Shown here: positions 23,601-35,400 of the stretch, one piece after another
How the letters are laid out: each line of letters opens with the position of its first letter
Position numbering within the stretch: the stretch's first letter is position 1
Origin: Liolophura sinensis
Lineage: Eukaryota > Mollusca > Polyplacophora > Chitonida > Chitonidae
Length of the DNA stretch: 64,000 bases
Direction: 5' to 3'
NCBI RefSeq assembly: GCF_032854445.1
Contig: NC_088300.1
Span: 6,448,001 to 6,512,000, forward strand
Made by a program: the position numbers and the translations under genes
The notes under the pieces: model-generated
What the model saw: the letters and a program-made list of their open reading frames with translations, nothing else
What the model was told of the DNA's origin: nothing
Database searches by the model: none

Positions 23601-26600
23601 CGCGTGTTGAGTGTTTGAAATTAGTGCCCATGTTCTGGGCGTGTTGATTGTTTGACAGAAGTGTCCATATTAATTCTGGGCGTGTTGAGTGTTTGATATC
23701 AGTGTCCATGTTGTGCGCGTGTTGAGTGTTTGAAATTAGTGCCCATATTCTGGGCGTGTTGAATGTTTGATATTAGTGTCCATGTTCTGGGCGTGTTGAG
23801 TGTTTGATATTAGTGTCCATGTTCTGGGCGTGTTGAGTGTTTGATATTAGTGTCCATATTCTGGGCGTGTTGAGTATTTGATATTAGTGTCCATGTTGTG
23901 GAGGTGTTGATTGTTTGACAGAAGTGTCCATGATAATTCTGGATGTGTTGAGTGTTTGATCTAAGTGCACATGTTCTGGACGTGTTGAGTATGTGATATA
24001 AGTGTCCGTATTCTGTCCCAGAAGAGACATGTCCCACAGTCCGAGTTCTGACTTTATTTGATTGGTGTTTTAACGCCATACTCAAAAATATTTCAGTTAT
24101 ATGGCGGCGGCCAACATTATGATGAGGGAAACCCACGACCATCCGCAGGTTGCCGGAGAGGAAGCAAGCATGAACTGGAATTGAACTCAGAGCGACCGCA
24201 TTGGTGGGAGGCTCTATGGTGTCCGTGTTTTGGACGTGTTGAGCGTTTGATATAAGCACCCATGTGCTGGACGTGTTGAGTGTTTGATATAAATGTCCAA
24301 GTTTTGGACGTGTCATGTGTTTGAATGTACTGTAAACATGTGGAGAGTTTTAGGCCTAATGGTTTGGAAAAAGCTGCTCAGTCAATACAACAGGAAGTTT
24401 GCTACCGTTTAAGACAAACCCTTCGTCGAATAACAATCACTCGTAAACTATGACAACTTCGCCACCCTGTGAAATAATGTCGTTTCCGCTGGCCTGGGTT
24501 ATCAGATTTATTTGTTTGTTTGTCTTTTGGCCGATATAACGAAACTATCAATATACAGACTGTGAATTATTTCATACAACACAGACACGTCACGTAATTT
24601 AGATTGTCTACCAGAATATCTAAAAGCTTCCGACAATTATTGTGATCTGTCTTTGTCGGGACAGGTATCGGCGTTGACGACACGTTCGTCATGCTGTCTG
24701 GTTGGTCGGAGACTCACGGAATGTCTGGGATCCCAGAGCGCCTCGCTGTCAGTCTGGCCAGCAGTGGACTCTCTATCACACTCACATCCCTCACCGACGT
24801 CATCGCCTTCTGCATCGGAGCCAGCAGCCCCTTCCTTAGTGTGAGAGCCTTCTGTGTCTATACAGGTAGGACAGTTTCTCCTTACTGAGAGTGAGAACCT
24901 TTTGTGTCTATACAGGTAAGACAGCTACCCCTTCCAGAGTGCGAAAGCCTTCTGTGCCTATACAGGTAAGACAGTGGCCCCTTCCTGAGTGTGAGAACTT
25001 TCTTTGTCTATACAGGTTTCCACATCTCTCAAGATGGCACACACCTTACTTATATGCGTTGAACATGTATAATGTCTCGTACTGTGCATTATAGGGAATG
25101 TTTAAAATTTAAACATCGTTTTTGTTGTCATTTACAGGCGTGGCCATCTTGTTCTGCTATGTCAACCAAATCACCTTATTCGCCGGATGTCTCGCTATAC
25201 ACGCAAGAAGAGTAGAAAGAAATCTCCACATAGTCACCTGTATGAAGGTCCCATCAAAAAGAGAAGTATTGAATGCGGAACAAGCGCCTAAGACACCTGT
25301 AAGCGAAAGTTCCACAATCCCCGGGGACACACAAGCCTTTGAGAGGGATCCAAGTCAAGATCATTCAGCTGGAACCAACCCGAGGACTGATGACGTCACC
25401 AATAATCACAGACGTCCGCCCCCCAAAGTTGTGCAGAGTACAGAATTGGCTCAACCTGGTAGGATGCCAGTTGCAACGAAATGTAAGCTGTGTTTCTGTG
25501 TTGGAGAGCCACCGCAAAACAAATATGAAGACGAAAGTGTTTTTGAAAAAATTCCAAGATACTTCCTCCCCAAAATAATCAGCTCTTCACCTGTGAAGAT
25601 AATTATTTGTCCCCTATACTTCGTGTACATAGGAGTGTCCATTTGGGGAGTGACGGACATGGAACAGGGGCTTGATGTTAAAAACCTGGTCCTTCCAACA
25701 TCTTACTATAGATTCTCACAATGGAATGAAGATTATTTTGACTCTCAATTTATGATAACCTTTATCATCAATGGCGATCTTGCGTATCACGAAAATCCAA
25801 CTCAGGCCAGGCTGGGCGATTTTATCCGTAAAGTTACGCAAGACAAATACATTCGCGACGACTTCCTGTTGTCCTGGATGGAGGCTTATCACGTGACCCC
25901 TTTCCTGAACACTACATCAGAGGCAGACTATATAGCAGGGTTCAAGTCGTTTTTAGCTTACAGGCCCGAATTTCAAAATGACGTTAACTTCAATTTAGAC
26001 TTTTCCAAAATATTGTCATCGAGATTCTACTTAAAGACAGTTGGCATCACAAGCAGCATGCGACAAGGGGATATGATGAGGCAGATGAGAGAACTTGCGA
26101 AGAATTCCGGACTTCCCATCACAGCATTCTCTCCTCCATTCATTTACTTCGAGCAGTTCGTTGTCATTCTATCAAACACCCTTCAAACTGTGGGCATTGC
26201 GGTATGCGCCATGTTTGTTCTCTCCTTTTTCTTCCTACCTTATCCGTTAATAGTCCTACATATTACAATTACTATGACGACCATCATGTTAGGGATTTTC
26301 GGTTTTATGCATTTCTGGGGCCTGAGTCTGAGTTCGGTGACTATGATCCACCTTGTCATGTCGGTGGGATTCTCCATCGACTACTGTGCCCACATTTGTC
26401 ACGCAGTCATGCACTGCCTCCCTGAGGGCACCAGTCGGCAGCACTGCGTGTCTCTGGCTCTGGGGAGAGTCGGGGGACCCATACTCAACGGCGCCTTGTC
26501 ATCCCTCATTGGAGTCATCATGCTGGTTAATTCCGAGTCTTACATCTTTAAGTCATTCTTTAAGATGATGCTCCTGGTGATAGCATTCGGACTGCTTCAT

Positions 26601-26777
26601 TCAATACTCATTTTGCCGGCGTTTCTTTCAGTTTTGGGTCCGCTGCCCTCGGACAATGAAGAACGCGTGACCAATGGGGTCAAAAAGCTAGCAGAGAAAA
26701 ATTTGCCTTTGGGCTTAAAACTTCAGACGGATTCGCAAAATGCAGAGTGTTCAGTACAGTGTCAACCAGTTACATAA
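20689..26777 (+). CDS. PTCHD3: Patched domain-containing protein 3-like (RND family), 3 coding exons
   Basis: Coding exons 20689-21709, 24665-24865 and 25138-26777 join in phase to give 953 codons. The protein has the two-fold RND layout of Patched relatives. TM1 lies near residues 25-45, followed by a large extracellular loop with NISF and NVS glycosylation sequons and paired Cys. A sterol-sensing-type membrane block then runs into the signature GIGVDDTFVML (about residue 341). A cytosolic linker follows, then a second membrane half with the matching signature SVGFSIDYCAHICHAVM and the SSLIGVIMLV/SYIFKSFFKMMLLV block. Such proteins are thought to move or sense sterols or lipophilic ligands. 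The Patched family is certain; assignment to PTCHD3 rather than another PTCHD or PTR relative is likely but not proven. The start MGCLLKF was chosen because it is the family-typical N-terminus and lies just after an acceptor. An in-frame upstream extension to 20539 exists but crosses that acceptor. Confidence 0.9.
21710..23130. other. first part of intron 1 of the Patched-like coding region, unique sequence
   Basis: No repeat or exon is recognised before the 37-bp minisatellite begins. Confidence 0.5.
23135..24335. repeat. 37-bp minisatellite, about 25-28 copies
   Basis: The unit is gtgtccatgttctgggcgtg followed by ttgagtgtttgatatta, with variants such as gacagaag in place of gatatta. The array sits in an intron of the Patched-like gene and is interrupted near 24052-24215 by a reverse-oriented SINE. 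Confidence 0.93.
24052..24215 (-). mobile_element. SINE family A fragment inserted in the 37-bp minisatellite
   Basis: On the minus strand it runs from the head-proximal accaatgcggtcgctctgag to the 3' end aaaacaccaatcaaat. Part of the middle is deleted. Repeat units lie on both sides, so the SINE entered after the array existed. Confidence 0.85.
24816..25015 (+). repeat. 50-bp tandem duplication of an exon end and its 5' splice site
   Basis: The last bases of coding exon 2 plus its donor (ttctgtgtctatacag|gtagga) recur at exact 50-bp intervals, giving GT donors at 24866, 24916, 24966 and 25016. The second and third are followed by gtaaga, a better consensus than the first (gtagga); the fourth is gtttcc. 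Only the first keeps the protein open, because the frame meets a TGA at 24886-24888 immediately downstream. See the matching finding. Confidence 0.92.
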
Positions 26778-27698
26778 CTAGGTTTATTCCTGGCCTGTTT
26801 TAATGTACATAGATTTTAAATAATATTCGGATTACCTTCATGTGAAGACATATAATTCACGTTGCATTCGAAGAGCGTGTCGTCAAAAGTTTGTCTCAAA
26901 ATCGCCTTTCGAAAAAATGAAAGACTGAAAAAAAAAGAACACTTGACATGGAACACATACCGGCATGCCTTTTTTGTATTACTATATTCCTTCTAAGTTG
27001 AGTTTATGGAAATGAATGTATGGGTGTACACCATGGGTTTCAGACTTTCACTACTTGAGCAGTCAACTCTGGAAAGTCTATTTCAGCGATCTCCAACCTC
27101 TTATTGTGGAGAGCACCAACGTTGTTAAGTCTGCATTGTGTTATAATGTGATCCATGATAATGTATGTGTAACCATGGTAACCACAGGTAAGGGAGTTGT
27201 ATTTTTTTGTGATTTATCTGCCTCACATGTTTCCCGAACATTGTCGTGCTGGGGGAGACAATTGAAATTAAATAACATTTCCATTTTACAAGCAAATGAG
27301 GGAAGCAGTGGGATGTTATCAGAAACTGAGTTGTAGCAGTTAGACACGGTATGGAGATCTTCTCCTTGCTCAACAGAACTACTCTGAACCATTAAAAGGA
27401 ACGCGATTTCGAAAAGTGGAACTAACTGGCCATTGGTCCATGCATAGCTAACACTGTAGGCATCGGGTATATCACGGTTTGTTGGTAAAGTACAGTTTAT
27501 TATACGTATCCGTGGTATACCTCACATCAGCTATATATCAGATGAAAACATCCATGTAACATACATCAACTGTAGCACAATCCCAGCAGTAGAGCACAGC
27601 CGCAAGTAGCGGCCTATAACAAATCACATGTATATGAAGCGCCTGAAGTTTGGATGTACATCATATCAAGTGTCACTCGAGAACGAGGCTCGTAGGAC

Positions 27699-27715
27699 TC
27701 CCCCCCCCCCCCCCC
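27699..27715. repeat. poly-C tract (C17)
   Basis: Second uninterrupted run of 17 cytosines in the window. Confidence 0.95.
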
Positions 27716-29662
27716 AAACAGTCAAACAACCTGCATCGAAGTTGTTGCTAACGGTGACTGTTTCGCTGTTTTCACGTTTATTAAATGTGTTGACAACATA
27801 GCATTTGAGCAATTCCACACCAGTAGCAATTGCAATTAACACCACTACCTGTTTTTAACCTGTTGCTGCTTAAGCCATGCTGCTAGAGAGTGTGTATAGG
27901 TTGCTACTTGGAAAGCCTTTAAATGATCACTTGGAATAAACTTCTGAGGTGCATGGACAAAGGCCAGATTTCACGCTTTAGGTGTGACCAGTTACTATCA
28001 CATTGTCGTCTGTACTCTGGATTTACTCTCCGCGCTGCGCAGTCTTTCATATTCTCACACTCATCTGAAGTGGTGAATCACCGGTAAACGGAGAATTATT
28101 ATTTATAAGGATATCAGGGCCTATGTGTATACACCCATAGCTCATCAGTCACGCGTATACGTAAAAATACTTGGCCAGCAGCTAGACGCCAACCCATAAA
28201 ATCTATCCACGTGGACAGATGAAACAGAAACGCAGTGGTGTTTGGGCTGACTGTTTTCACACTGTATATTGTGGTGTATCTGCATGAATAAGTTTGTAAC
28301 TTGAATTAAGTGTTATTTTGGTATTAGCTCTGAGATTGGTTGTCCATGTTCTCAGCTTAATATCCTCATTAACCGCTCTGAATCGTTACATTTACAAACT
28401 TGGAACTCAGTCCTGTGGTCTTTGTTGTCCTCAGAGTGTAAAAGCTGTAGGCCACGAAAACTGGTTTCGGTTGATCTTCAAGTAATTCTGAATAGATATC
28501 ACCTCATTATGCACGATTAAGAAAGACTATTACGTCGTGATAGACACAAACGACAGTGATAATTTTCGAATTGCTACAGGGTGGACTAGGGTGCTTCTTA
28601 TATTTCACATCTTCTGCTTATTCCTTTTGTTCATTATTAGCAGTTAGCGCTAAACCTCTCAAGCAAGTTGTCAATGATTTTAATGGTTAAATCTTCTTGG
28701 TTTCATTCCAACATTCCACGAATGTATCTTTGCTCGGATGATGCCGAGTGCAACCGACTCGTATCGAAAAATGGCGGTTAGAGAAGGTAGGTTTGCTGAA
28801 GATGCAGCAGGTATATATTTGTGTTAATTGTGACGTTACACAAGCTTTATTATTCACGAATGTGAAGTGTGAATTTCTTCAGCATTAAAGGAAACATGAT
28901 TTTGTGGCGTACAGATATGAAATTTTGAGAACAGGACACTCCAAAACACCGACTTCCAGCTGGTTGAGTGGAAGAGTGCAGATGTGTAGCCTATTTATGA
29001 CAGCTAAGGTGGGAAGGGTGAAACAGATGTCAGATACATGTCCGTGTATGCTATGCCTGATATTGGGTGAATATAGGTGAATTACAATTCCCAGAAAACA
29101 CCAAACCCAGCCTTCATTCAGATCAGAAAACAGTGATCTAATCCAGTCAGCCTTTACGCCGTGTTCTGAATCCCAGCCATGGAAACTGCTCGTATTTATA
29201 GTCTTGGTGAACAGTTTTGTGACTGATTTAGGCCTATTTGATTGTTGTTCGATGGATTTTTCAGGTATACAATGACGGCCAGTTAAATGAGCGAGGGAAA
29301 CCCGAGGACACTGCGTAACCCAAGGATCATGATAGAAAGGCACTGACGAACTTTATCAAGTATGACAAAGGGGCATATGTCACATTGCTGGAAGGCAAAC
29401 GGGTCTCCGGAAGAACTTCAAGCAAGATCACACAGGAGTATTTTTTCTTACTTCTTCAATAAGGGAACGCGCTCGTCTTGTAAGCTAGAGACCTGGGGGT
29501 TCATATGCCCGTTCAATCACCCCTCAATTTTAGTGCCTCCCTGGCTCGAGGCTCAACAGAGGTATAGACCAACTGGGTGGTACGTCATGTCTGATGTCTT
29601 CGACTGGCAGCTCTGTAAGCAGGGAGAATGACATGCTGCATGGAGACACCAGCGTGAAATAT

Positions 29663-29690
29663 AAATAATAATAATAATAATAAAATAATA
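29663..29690. repeat. (AAT)n microsatellite
   Basis: A run of about nine aat/ata triplets, slightly interrupted. Confidence 0.85.
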
Positions 29691-30205
29691 ATTGCTTCGA
29701 GAGGCAGCGTGAGGAGGAGGGTGGGTGTCACCCCGAGCTAAAGCCTACCATTAAAATTCCTCCAGTACATTTGTGCAAGAATATATAAATTTCCTTACCT
29801 ACCAATGTTAAACTCTCGATTCAAAACAGGCTACTCGAAGGATAGTCGAGCGTGCGGGTGAGGGGTATTAAGCCTGGTTTGTTGTTCACGTGAAGTTCAG
29901 CATTGATGAAAAGCTACCTGGTGTCATCCATTAGCTATATTTCAGCTACACCTTACGGACGAAAGCTTGTTCAAGTCTGGATAGCTACGTTTTCATACAG
30001 CATTAACAATGTTTTAGATATATACATTATACTGGGGCGACGAAAACGCCGTCAGTATGAACGAATGCTTAGTTATATCCCTTACACGTTATAACTATGT
30101 TTTAATTATATCGTGGCAAAGAAAACATAAAGATAATGGAAGAACGATAATGACTACACCCTAAGCATATCATTATTCCACCCCACGACTATTCAGGGCC
30201 ATGGA

Positions 30206-30440
30206 GAGGCCTCCGTGGCCGAGTGGTTAGCGTGCTACCACAGCACACTAAGAAAACCCTGCACCAATGAAGTCCATGTGACTTCTATCCCAGCTTATGC
30301 TAGCTTTCTCTCTAGGCCGTACGTGGGAAGCTCTGCACGCAACGTGCCGATGGTCGTGGGCTTCCCCACAGTAATGCTAGCTGCCGACGTATAAATGAAA
30401 CATTTTTGAGTGTGGCGCAGATAAATACATAAAAAAAAAG
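30206..30440 (+). mobile_element. SINE family A, diverged copy
   Basis: Head ggcctccgtggccgagtggttagcg, then a body with tctctaggccgtacgtgggaag and cagtaatgctagctgcc, ending in an A-rich tail. Confidence 0.85.
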
Positions 30441-32447
30441 AAATAAGTAAACAAATCGTGACTATGAGGAGGTGATAACTCATCTGAACATCTGATTGAC
30501 CCAATCTCACCTTTATACATGGAACTTTATATATGGCCTAAAACCCACTAGGGGCAAATTTTATCGAATTCTGACACGCTGGTAATCCCAAAACAAAACT
30601 GGTTTATTGTTTTTCCTTGAACAATAAAATGCACTGTAAAAATATATGTGAATATACACTATTGTAACTAGCATCATATTTCCCAATTACGGGATATCCA
30701 AACTCCACGTGGTATTTCAACTGCAAGCCATACCCAAACTGTAAGTGATCTTGTTCAACAAGGTTATGATAAAACTGTTGGCTCACAATAAACGGACAGT
30801 TCTAAAATGAAATTGAAATTTCCAAATGTCAAGAAAACAAAAGAAACTTAACTTGTGACTTGTATATATCCAGAGACACAAGTGACAGTATGACAGTGCA
30901 CCAAAACCACCAACACCATAACCATGAAAGATATATCGCTAAAAAAAAAACTAAATATTTTACAGAAAACCAAATAGGTCTTCAAGAACAATAAACCCTT
31001 CTTGAGTTTAAAGCATTGTATCGAAACATAAAAATATGTAGAGGAAAAGTTAACAAAAGACAACAACATAAACCAATAACACACAAACAACAAAAGAAAC
31101 AAATCCAAATTTTCACGATCAAAGGGTGGGCTAATGTTTGATGGGAACACATCATTTCGTGATATTCACTTTTTAAAGGTACCCAGGACAAGGACGTTAA
31201 AAATTAAATGAACAAAATTAATACCTTATTTAAAACATCATTGATAATATTATTTAAGTACGCTTGTATACGACATGAGCCTATAAAAATGAAACCTGTT
31301 CACTTTGTACTTGGCTTGAATAATGGTCAAGAATTAACAACATTATAGCAGATAACAAATCTTCACAGTAAAATGGACATCTGTAAAACGAGTTAAATAA
31401 GAATGAAAGAAAACGTACTATTGATGACCATATGACTGTAACAAGACTAAACTATGATACATTTTCCAGTGAATTACGCCAACAAAAAAAACGCAACGAT
31501 TCTTTAAAACAGAAAAATGAGCACATAAAAAGTTTGTTTAAGTATATAAGGGTGACTTACAGCTAATTTTCATAATCAGATCTAGCTCCTTGCAAATGTT
31601 TATTTTTCCGGTGAAGAGAAACGGAAAAAAGTAGTCTCTTTATAAAGGACACAACTGACTATGCCGTGGCTTGTAGAAAACACCAGCCCTGACAGTTCTT
31701 GAAATGATTTCAGTTTTAAAAATGTGTGAATGACAGTGAACGGAACTTCACCTCCCTATATATAATGTACTGTTCGAATAGATTAATGTCACTCAAAGAT
31801 GGCACAGAAAAAGAGCAAGAAAAAACAATTAAGTAATTATTGCTGTATAATCAGATGTAACTACGAGCCAGACTTGCCATATGAGACTTCATACTTGGTG
31901 TTGTGAGAACAAACTTATCTACAGCCATCTAAATCTAGCCGTCAAGACCAGTGGTACATATTTCTTAGAAAATCTTGGATTTCGACGGCGCGGAAAGAGG
32001 AATTCTAAACATTTCAGAACCTCAGTTTAACCATGACCATGGGTGCTACGCTAGACCAGCTGTCACCGGGTGCCCAAGGTCCAGCAAGGACGGAACAGAA
32101 CTGCCAAACTTCCTTGCTAGGGTTTGAGAGGCCATCACTTGTACACACATCACAGAAGCAATACTCAAAGTGTGCGCCATTTCGTTAGACTCTGTATGTT
32201 GGTGGACGGAACTCATTATCCTCTGGTAAGTTTAGGAGACATTCAACATGATTTGGTTTTGACATATCCATGGTCAGGTTAAGGGTTCTCCTATGCTGTG
32301 CACCGTAAGAAAGTACACATTAAAGACGGGGATTTTTGTGAAAACGCAGATATTACGAAAGGTACTTGGTTTTTCAGATATCTCAATTGCACAAAGTTCT
32401 GGTATATCACCGGCTTTTCACGAGGCCTTGCACTAACAAGCAGAGAA
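30441..32447. other. intergenic / probable 3' UTR of the minus-strand gene
   Basis: No exon recognised. On the minus strand an AATAAA (TTTATT on the plus strand at 31599-31604) lies about 850 bases past the stop codon at 32448 and could end that transcript. Confidence 0.35.
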
Positions 32448-35400
32448 CTACTGCATGCTGATAGCATTACAGTAAGTGTTGTAGACAGCAAGTGTTGTAG
32501 CCTGGCACATTCCTGTGTTACTGGGTACTGATGTCCCACACACACTGGTATTAGCTAATCTTGGCACCTGGTGCATTCCAGTGTTACTTAACAGTGGAGT
32601 GTGGGACATTCCCGTGTTATTTGGAAGTGATGTCTGGTACATTCCAGTGTTATTCGGAACTGACGTTTGGTACATACTAGCTGGCTTCGGTGCCATGCGC
32701 ATTCCACTGTTGCTTGGCACTGATGTTTGGTACACACCAAAGTAACTGGGTCTTGGAGAATGGTACATTCCAGTACTGCCCGGCAATGATGTTTGGTACA
32801 TATCGGTGCTACTTGGCTTTGGCGCCTGGTACATTCCAGTAAAGTAACTACTTGGCACTGAGGTTTGGTACAAATCCGAGCTACTTGGCCTTGGCGCCCG
32901 GTACATTGCAGTATTGTTTGGCATTAATATTTGATGCATATCGGTACCTCTTGGCCTTGGCGCATGGTACATTCCGGTACTGCTTGCCACTGATGTTTGG
33001 AACATAGCGGTGTTACTTAGCCTTGGCGCCTGGTACATTTCAGTAATGCTTGGCACTGATGTTTGATACATATCGGTGCTACTTGGCCTTGGCGCCTGGT
33101 ACATTCCAGAACTGCTTAGCACTGATGTTTGCTCCATATCAGTATTAATTGGCCTTGAGGCCTGGTACATTTCTATACTGTTTTGCACTGATATTTGGTA
33201 CGTATCAGTGTTGCTTGGTGCCTCGTACATTCCAGTGTTATTTGGCACTGGTGTTTGGTACATACTAGTGTCACTTGATTTTGGTGTCTGGCCCATGCCG
33301 GTGTAGGTGGACAATGGAGTCTGGTATGTATTTGGATTGTTTTGTCTTGGAGTCTGATACATTCCTGGGTTACTTGGAATTGGCGTGTGTAACATACCAG
33401 TGTTACTTAGTCTTGGAGGCTGGTACATTTGACCGGTGTTACGTGGCACTGACGTGTGATACATATTAATGTTACTTGACAATGGAGTTTGGTGCAGATC
33501 ATTTTCAGTCATTGCTGAGACCTGAATTCCCATGCCTGAAGATGGCAGGTTCTGGTATACAGCGGCATTATTGCCCTGAACTAGGTTATGGTACATCACT
33601 GTGCTGTTGGCTTGTTTCGGACACCGGTATCCCAGGTTTATTGCGGGCAGTGAATGCTTGTACGTCGTTGGATACCGAAACATGCTTGTGTTGCTGGTCA
33701 CTGTACTCTCGCACATCACAGGTTCAACAGGAACAGCTAACTCTGGGTTGACATACCAGTTATTGCTGGATTCGCCGACTGAATACTGGTTCTGGTAGAT
33801 CCACTGATCGCTCAGTATATCAGAATCATATGCTGGAGAACGGTTGTTCAGGCCACAATCTATTACCTCAGGAAAGATCTCAGTCGACTCTTGATACGAA
33901 GCAATTAAACAATCATTAAACCTTTGCGATCTGTCATTAGGCGGACTCAGGTCCATGTCAAACCCAACAGTTTGTAAGGCTGGATCCTTGTCAGAATGAC
34001 AGGAACTCGGCCCACCCAATCGACGCAACATCTCATCACTGAGACTTGGCTGAATGCTACACAAGTCATAGTCAAAATGATGAGTATCGATGGGAGAACC
34101 TGTACAAAGCTCGTTCAGCTCCACTTGACGTCGGTCATCTGTGTGTGGAGTCGCGATGATTTTCGCCAGGGTTTTTTCAAAATTCTTCCGCCTTGAACTG
34201 TTTTTCTTACGTCTACATTTTTGACTCCTGATTTTAGGTGAGCCACTTCCATCTGTCTTGAACTGGTTCACACCAAATTCATGTTCTTTTGAAGTTGTAT
34301 GCTTAGTTTTGACTATCTTTTGAACAAGGTTTTGACTCTTTTTCTTTTGTACGACATTCATGGTTTTCCTTCTTAAAGTTTTTCCACCTGTAGAATTCTG
34401 TGGTTTTCCTTTTTGACCTTTGTTTTTCTTGGGGTTAGAACAATTACTTTTAGGTACAGGCTGAGTTTCCATTAATTGATGATCATCAATTTTTCCTCTG
34501 GAAAAGAGTTTCCTTCTCATTTTTCTTTGTTTCATAACAGTTTCCCCAAAGCATGGCGCTTTCTCGGCGTCCAGATGACTACTTCCTGTTTTATTACTTC
34601 TGTAACACCTTTTGGCTCTTCTATGAGATACTTTCACCTTGAATGGACATGATGCTCTCGAAGACGTTTGGGAGTGATAAACTGTGGCTTGAGTATGGTC
34701 CCTTTTTGCGCCGAAGGGCGATACTGCAATACGACAGGGCTTAAGCAGGAACTCGGTGTCAGAATGACAGGGCCCTTTACCCAGTTTGTGGGGGCGCTCC
34801 CTTACATCACTAGTATCAGACTGTGCTGTGGCACCAGGAGAGTCGGCCAAAAGGATGTTATCTGCACTGATCTTCTTTTCAGTCTCTTTACGCCGTTTTT
34901 TTCTGGACTTGCTGGAGCGTTTTCTTGAAGAACTACGAAGTGAGAATAATCTTAGATCTGGATATGCAAAGTCTGTACGTCTATTTGAAGAACATCTTCT
35001 TCTTGACTTTCTTCTCGATGAATTTAGATCATCAACACAAGACACGACCTCATCTCCAACTCTTTGATCAACTGGGGGGCTTGCGTTGACTCTCTTTCTG
35101 GACGTCTTGACACCTTTACCTTCTTGTTCAGTGTCACACTGAATTTCATCTTGTTTTTGAATCATACAGTTCCAACAGGGTTCTTCAGGAATCCAGATGT
35201 AGCTTCTTTGGAGCATTTTTGTGTCAGAATAACACATTCTTTCTGTGACAACATCGGGGCATGGTTGCTCTCCATCCTCATAGGTTGTTTCAGTACTAGA
35301 ATGATTGTCTGTTGGTTTCTGAACTTGCCAGCTCCTGGATGAGCAGTCTGATTTTGGACGTCCACACTCTACCTTTTGTTTCAAGTTAATTGAGAGGCTC

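Larger units (their letters stand above)
26778..30205. other. intergenic region downstream of the Patched-like gene
   Basis: No gene recognised. It includes a C17 run (27699-27715), an (aat)n microsatellite at about 29663-29690, and weak SINE-like traces near 29260-29330. A short ATG-plus-donor string (ATGGCGGTTAGAGAAG|gtaggt, about 28773) looks like a possible first exon, but no in-phase partner exon was found. Confidence 0.4.

Noticed and set aside
28773-28788. First coding exon (ATG plus good donor)
   Set aside because: No downstream acceptor gives a continuing open frame; the one at about 29260 leads directly to a stop.
32515-33798. Plus-strand open frames rich in WYIP/LLGTDVW
   Set aside because: Shadows of the 33-bp coding repeats of the minus-strand gene.
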